11,949 bases of DNA from contig CABUCP010000048.1 of the NCBI GenBank assembly GCA_902490055.1, positions 1 through 11,949 on the forward strand, in the 5' to 3' direction. Positions 8,805 through 11,949 of the stretch are shown here, in pieces. The stretch's first letter is position 1; each line of letters begins with the position of its first letter. The position numbers and the translations under genes are program-made. This DNA comes from an uncultured Klebsiella sp. GTDB taxonomy: Bacteria; Pseudomonadota; Gammaproteobacteria; Enterobacterales; Enterobacteriaceae. Below the pieces are notes generated by a model that was not told where the DNA came from, searched no databases, and saw nothing but the letters and a program-made list of their open reading frames with translations.

Positions 8805-8812
8805 AGAATTAA

Positions 8813-9172
8813 TCACTCACGGAAGACGCATAATCGTAGATGCACCCGTAATCGGGGCGGGGAGATAACGCGAGGAGGCCAGATGCGCTCAATGCGCGGC
8901 GGAATTGCCGCCAGCACCGCCAGAAGCAGGGCGATAGCAAATAGCGCGCCTTCAAACAGCATTGGAGGGACGGCCATTAGCGACTTGGCGCTGAGTTCAC
9001 AGGGGGTGACCGGCGCGTCGGCATTATCCGGGCCAGGTTGGGCGGATTGGCTGGCGGCCGTGACGTTCATCACCAACGCGTGCATCCCCGCCATCCGCTG
9101 GGCGGTGCAAACCACCACCACCAGGCAGGCAAGGAGTACAAGAAGAATGGCTTTGCGTTGTCGCTTGATCAT
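8813..9172 (-). CDS. scsA: Small membrane protein of the copper-tolerance cluster, ScsA-type
   Basis: This 119-residue protein has a basic N terminus (IKRQRK), a first hydrophobic helix at about 8-24, a polar loop with Cys58, a second helix at about 72-92 and a long basic C-terminal tail with Cys115. Cys16 and Cys22 lie in the first helix. No enzymatic motif is visible. Length, topology and position before scsB match ScsA of Salmonella, a protein of unknown mechanism tied to copper and peroxide tolerance. The ATG at 9172 has GAGG at 9178-9181. It is first in the scs cluster and follows the candidate promoter. The name rests on context more than on recognised sequence. Confidence 0.75.
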   Translation of the reverse strand: MIKRQRKAILLVLLACLVVVVCTAQRMAGMHALVMNVTAASQSAQPGPDNADAPVTPCELSAKSLMAVPPMLFEGALFAIALLLAVLAAIPPRIERIWPPRVISPPRLRVHLRLCVFRE

Positions 9173-9198
9173 GGTCGCCTCAAATATTCACGAGGCCT

Positions 9199-9226
9199 AT
9201 CTTATCGGGCGAACGCGTTTTGGCAA
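9199..9226 (-). promoter_or_regulatory. Candidate sigma70 promoter of scsABCD
   Basis: On the minus strand, TTGCCA (9226-9221) is separated by 16 bp from TAAGAT (9204-9199). The -35 matches five of six consensus bases and the -10 four of six. Transcription would start near 9192, giving a leader of about 20 nt with GAGG ahead of scsA. The pair lies in the only sizeable non-coding gap before the cluster. Confidence 0.5.
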
Positions 9227-9227
9227 T

Positions 9228-9241
9228 GTTAAAGCTGTAAA
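9228..9241 (+). promoter_or_regulatory. Candidate CpxR-like box upstream of scsA
   Basis: The plus strand reads GTTAA-AGCT-GTAAA. The CpxR consensus is a direct repeat of GTAAA with a spacer usually of five; here one half is perfect, the other has one mismatch and the spacer is four. The site sits one base upstream of the predicted scs -35, a normal place for an activator. In Salmonella scsABCD is reported to be controlled by CpxR/CpxA, which raises the prior, but spacing makes this tentative. Confidence 0.35.
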
Positions 9242-9266
9242 GAAGTGTCTGGCAGATAAGCAATTT

Positions 9267-9290
9267 GCCCTCTCCCGTTCGGGAGAGGGC
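9267..9290. repeat. Perfect 10-bp hairpin between bglA and scsA
   Basis: GCCCTCTCCC and GGGAGAGGGC pair perfectly around the loop GTTC, starting seven bases past the bglA stop. No U-tract follows on either strand, so it is not a standard intrinsic terminator. This CTCTCCC/GGGAGAG palindrome is a frequent intergenic repeat in GC-rich enterobacteria and probably protects or defines the bglA mRNA 3' end. Confidence 0.65.
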
Positions 9291-9296
9291 GGTTAA

Positions 9297-10736
<1,440 letters not shown>

Positions 10737-10764
10737 TCATCTCTATGAATAACTATTGCATTCG

Positions 10765-10792
10765 AGTCTAGCAAAGCGAATTTGAATGTCAC
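10765..10792 (-). promoter_or_regulatory. Candidate bglA promoter with extended -10
   Basis: On the minus strand, GTGACA (10792-10787, five of six to TTGACA) is followed after 16 bp by TAGACT (10770-10765, four of six), preceded by TGC, giving an extended -10. Transcription from near 10758 would give a leader of about 28 nt to the bglA ATG. The -35 shares its outermost base with the end of the 10792-10830 palindrome. Confidence 0.55.
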
Positions 10793-10830
10793 GATATAAC
10801 AAATCCCGCCCCGCGGAATATGTTACATCG
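10792..10830. promoter_or_regulatory. Long imperfect palindrome, likely operator for the RpiR-type regulator
   Basis: Two 18-base arms flank a CCC centre: CGATATAACAAATCCCGC at 10792-10809, and its near inverse at 10813-10830. The arms match at 15 of 18 positions. The palindrome fills the middle of the 119-bp regulator-bglA gap and reaches the predicted bglA -35. Long inverted repeats next to a target promoter are typical for dimeric or tetrameric RpiR-family regulators. Bound upstream of -35 it could activate, or repress by occluding RNA polymerase. It could also form a stable RNA hairpin in readthrough transcripts, but no U-tract follows. Confidence 0.65.
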
Positions 10831-10849
10831 AAAAAACAGCCTGTTATTT
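10831..10849 (-). terminator. Weak terminator candidate after the RpiR-type regulator
   Basis: Right after the regulator stop, the minus strand reads an A-run, AACA-GGC-TGTT and six Ts. The core stem is only four base pairs, extendable by A-U pairs across one mismatch. It could act weakly in either direction. The adjoining 10792-10830 palindrome may help end or process this transcript. Confidence 0.3.
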
Positions 10850-11578
10850 TTAGCTGATTTTGCGCGCTAATTTACGCCCGAGCGATTCAAGAATATAAAT
10901 TACCGGGATCTGCGTCGTTATATCATAGACGCCGCCGATCCGCGTCTGCGGCACGTGCCAGGAGATATTGAAGTCAGCCAGTTTCGCCAGCCGCGAGTGT
11001 TCATGGCTGGTAATCGACATCACCTTGCAGCGGTGCAGGCTGAACTGGCTGGCAAAGCGCAGGATCTCTTCGGTTTCGCCGGAGACCGAAAGCACTATCG
11101 CCAGCGCGTTGCGGGCCATGTCATTGGTAACCGGAAAATAAGGGTCATCAATATGATTGCTGAATTTCCCAACGTTGGAAAAGAAACGCGCGCCATATTT
11201 CGCCAACGCGCCGGAGGTCCCGGCGCCGACGAAAATAATACGCTCGGAAGCGAGGATAATATCGACGGCCTGTTCGAGTAATTTATCGAACTCATCATTA
11301 TTGACGCTTTTAAAAAAGCTCATTATTTCGCTGGCGCCGATATTTGCCTGTTGAGGCTCGTTCTGCTCGAGATATAATTTAAAGCGTACGCGAAATTCAG
11401 AGTAGCCCTCGCACTGCAGTTTGCGACAGAAGCGCAACACGGTGGTGGTGGAGACCCCGGCGGCCTCGGCCAGTTCGCGGATGGTCATGTACATCACTTT
11501 GTCACGATTCTTAATGACGTAGTGGTAGACCATCATCTCAAGATTATTGAGACTGGCGACAGCGGCGTGGGAGAACAT
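10850..11578 (-). CDS. RpiR/MurR-family transcriptional regulator (HTH plus SIS)
   Basis: The 242-residue product has an N-terminal HTH_6 domain (about 1-75), with the helix-turn-helix at 31-53 (MTIRELAEAAGVSTTTVLRF). A SIS sugar-phosphate-binding domain follows from about 108, with GAGTSG at 118-123 and SVSGETEE at 164-171. This is the RpiR/MurR plan, in which a phosphosugar controls DNA binding. It lies upstream of bglA on the same strand, so a phosphorylated beta-glucoside or its product is a plausible effector; that is inference. The frame is open to a TTG at 11638, but a TATAAT lies inside that stretch. The ATG at 11578, after GTGAG, gives the usual family N terminus; an ATG at 11605 is an alternative. 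Confidence 0.9.
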   Translation of the reverse strand: MFSHAAVASLNNLEMMVYHYVIKNRDKVMYMTIRELAEAAGVSTTTVLRFCRKLQCEGYSEFRVRFKLYLEQNEPQQANIGASEIMSFFKSVNNDEFDKLLEQAVDIILASERIIFVGAGTSGALAKYGARFFSNVGKFSNHIDDPYFPVTNDMARNALAIVLSVSGETEEILRFASQFSLHRCKVMSITSHEHSRLAKLADFNISWHVPQTRIGGVYDITTQIPVIYILESLGRKLARKIS

Positions 11579-11602
11579 ACTCACAGTGGCGAACTCACAA
11601 TT

Positions 11603-11608
11603 CATAAT
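11603..11608 (+). promoter_or_regulatory. Possible -10 for yqfB
   Basis: CATAAT matches five of six bases of the -10 consensus and has CTCACA (11580-11585, four of six) 17 bp upstream. Start would fall near 11615, giving a leader of only about 14 nt that barely includes the CGGA ahead of yqfB. The yqfB promoter could instead lie further back inside the regulator gene. Confidence 0.3.
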
Positions 11609-11620
11609 GACCAGGACGGA

Positions 11621-11629
11621 ATTATACCA
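11621..11629 (-). promoter_or_regulatory. Extended -10 element for the RpiR-type regulator
   Basis: The minus strand reads TGGTATAAT, a perfect extended -10 (TGN plus consensus TATAAT). No good -35 is seen, as is common with extended -10 promoters. Transcription would start near 11614, giving a leader of about 36 nt to the ATG at 11578. The element overlaps the first base of the yqfB start codon on the other strand. Confidence 0.6.
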
Positions 11630-11940
11630 TGCAGGCAAATGACATAACCTTTTTTCAGCGCTTTCAGGACGACATCCTGGCCGGGCGCAAAACCATTACC
11701 ATTCGCGATGCGGCAGAGTCGCACTTTAAACCCGGCGATGTGCTGCGCGTCGGGCGCTATGAAGACGATGGCTATTTTTGCACCATCGCCGTCACCGCGA
11801 CCTCAACGGTGACCCTCGATACGCTAACCGAACGGCACGCTCAACAGGAGAATATGACCCTCGAACAGCTGCGTCAGGTGATTAGGGAAATCTATCCTAC
11901 GGAAGATAAGTTTTATGTTATTGAATTCAAAAGGTTTTAA
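11629..11940 (+). CDS. yqfB: N4-acetylcytidine amidohydrolase YqfB (ASCH domain)
   Basis: YqfB hydrolyses N4-acetylcytidine to cytidine and acetate, salvaging the nucleoside released from modified RNA. The 103-residue protein is a single ASCH domain of the exact family length. The catalytic residues reported for E. coli YqfB are all present: Lys21 and Thr24 in GRKTITIRD, and Glu74 in QQENMTL. The ATG at 11629 has AGGACGGA (11613-11620) upstream and gives the E. coli-like start [10 protein letters not shown]. It is divergent from the RpiR-type regulator. Nine bases of AT-rich sequence follow to the window end. Confidence 0.95.
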   Translation: MQANDITFFQRFQDDILAGRKTITIRDAAESHFKPGDVLRVGRYEDDGYFCTIAVTATSTVTLDTLTERHAQQENMTLEQLRQVIREIYPTEDKFYVIEFKRF

Positions 11941-11949
11941 ATAATTAAT

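Noticed and set aside
11579..11599. Direct repeat TGTGAGT, 14 bp apart, before the regulator start
   Set aside because: Only seven bases repeat, partly inside possible coding sequence, and there is no relation to the 10792-10830 palindrome.
11579..11638. Upstream TTG start for the RpiR-type regulator
   Set aside because: The extension would cover the consensus TATAAT and overlap yqfB; its sequence is not part of the RpiR N-terminal domain.

Overview
The window reads as chromosomal DNA of an enterobacterium close to Klebsiella or Raoultella. The proteins are near-identical in length and wording to E. coli GcvT, GcvH, GcvP, YgfF, BglA and YqfB. Base composition is GC-rich, with strong G/C third-position use, and REP-type palindromes sit between genes. 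The order gcvT-gcvH-gcvP-ygfF ... bglA ... yqfB matches the E. coli backbone in reverse. Two blocks are not at this place in E. coli K-12: an scsABCD copper/redox cluster between ygfF and bglA, and an RpiR-type regulator between bglA and yqfB. The species call is inference.

Layout. 1-214 is the gcv control region, with a near-consensus PurR operator and a GcvA-type CTAAT motif. 215-4727 (+) is the glycine cleavage operon gcvTHP: T-protein, lipoyl H-protein and PLP-dependent P-protein. A REP pair lies between gcvH and gcvP. A strong intrinsic terminator follows gcvP, and its U-tract abuts the ribosome binding site of ygfF (4788-5531, +), a short-chain dehydrogenase. A second REP pair separates ygfF from the convergent scs cluster.

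9172-5648 (-) is scsA-scsB-scsC-scsD. It encodes a small membrane protein, a DsbD-like electron transporter, a periplasmic DsbA-like CPYC protein and a membrane-tethered thioredoxin-like protein. Together they should move reducing power from the cytoplasm into the periplasm, protecting or repairing envelope thiols under copper or oxidative stress. A candidate sigma70 promoter with a CpxR-like half-site pair precedes scsA.

10730-9297 (-) is bglA (6-phospho-beta-glucosidase). Directly upstream on the same strand is an RpiR/MurR-family regulator (11578-10850, -). Between them is a long imperfect palindrome (10792-10830) abutting the predicted bglA promoter. It is the best candidate for an undescribed regulatory site in this window. 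The window closes with yqfB (11629-11940, +), an ASCH-domain N4-acetylcytidine amidohydrolase, divergent from the regulator, with only 50 bp between the two start codons.

I see no mobile element, CRISPR array, RNA gene or wholly unknown multi-gene system. The interesting material is regulatory (bglA/RpiR palindrome, overlapping rpiR/yqfB promoters, scs promoter) and the placement of scsABCD.
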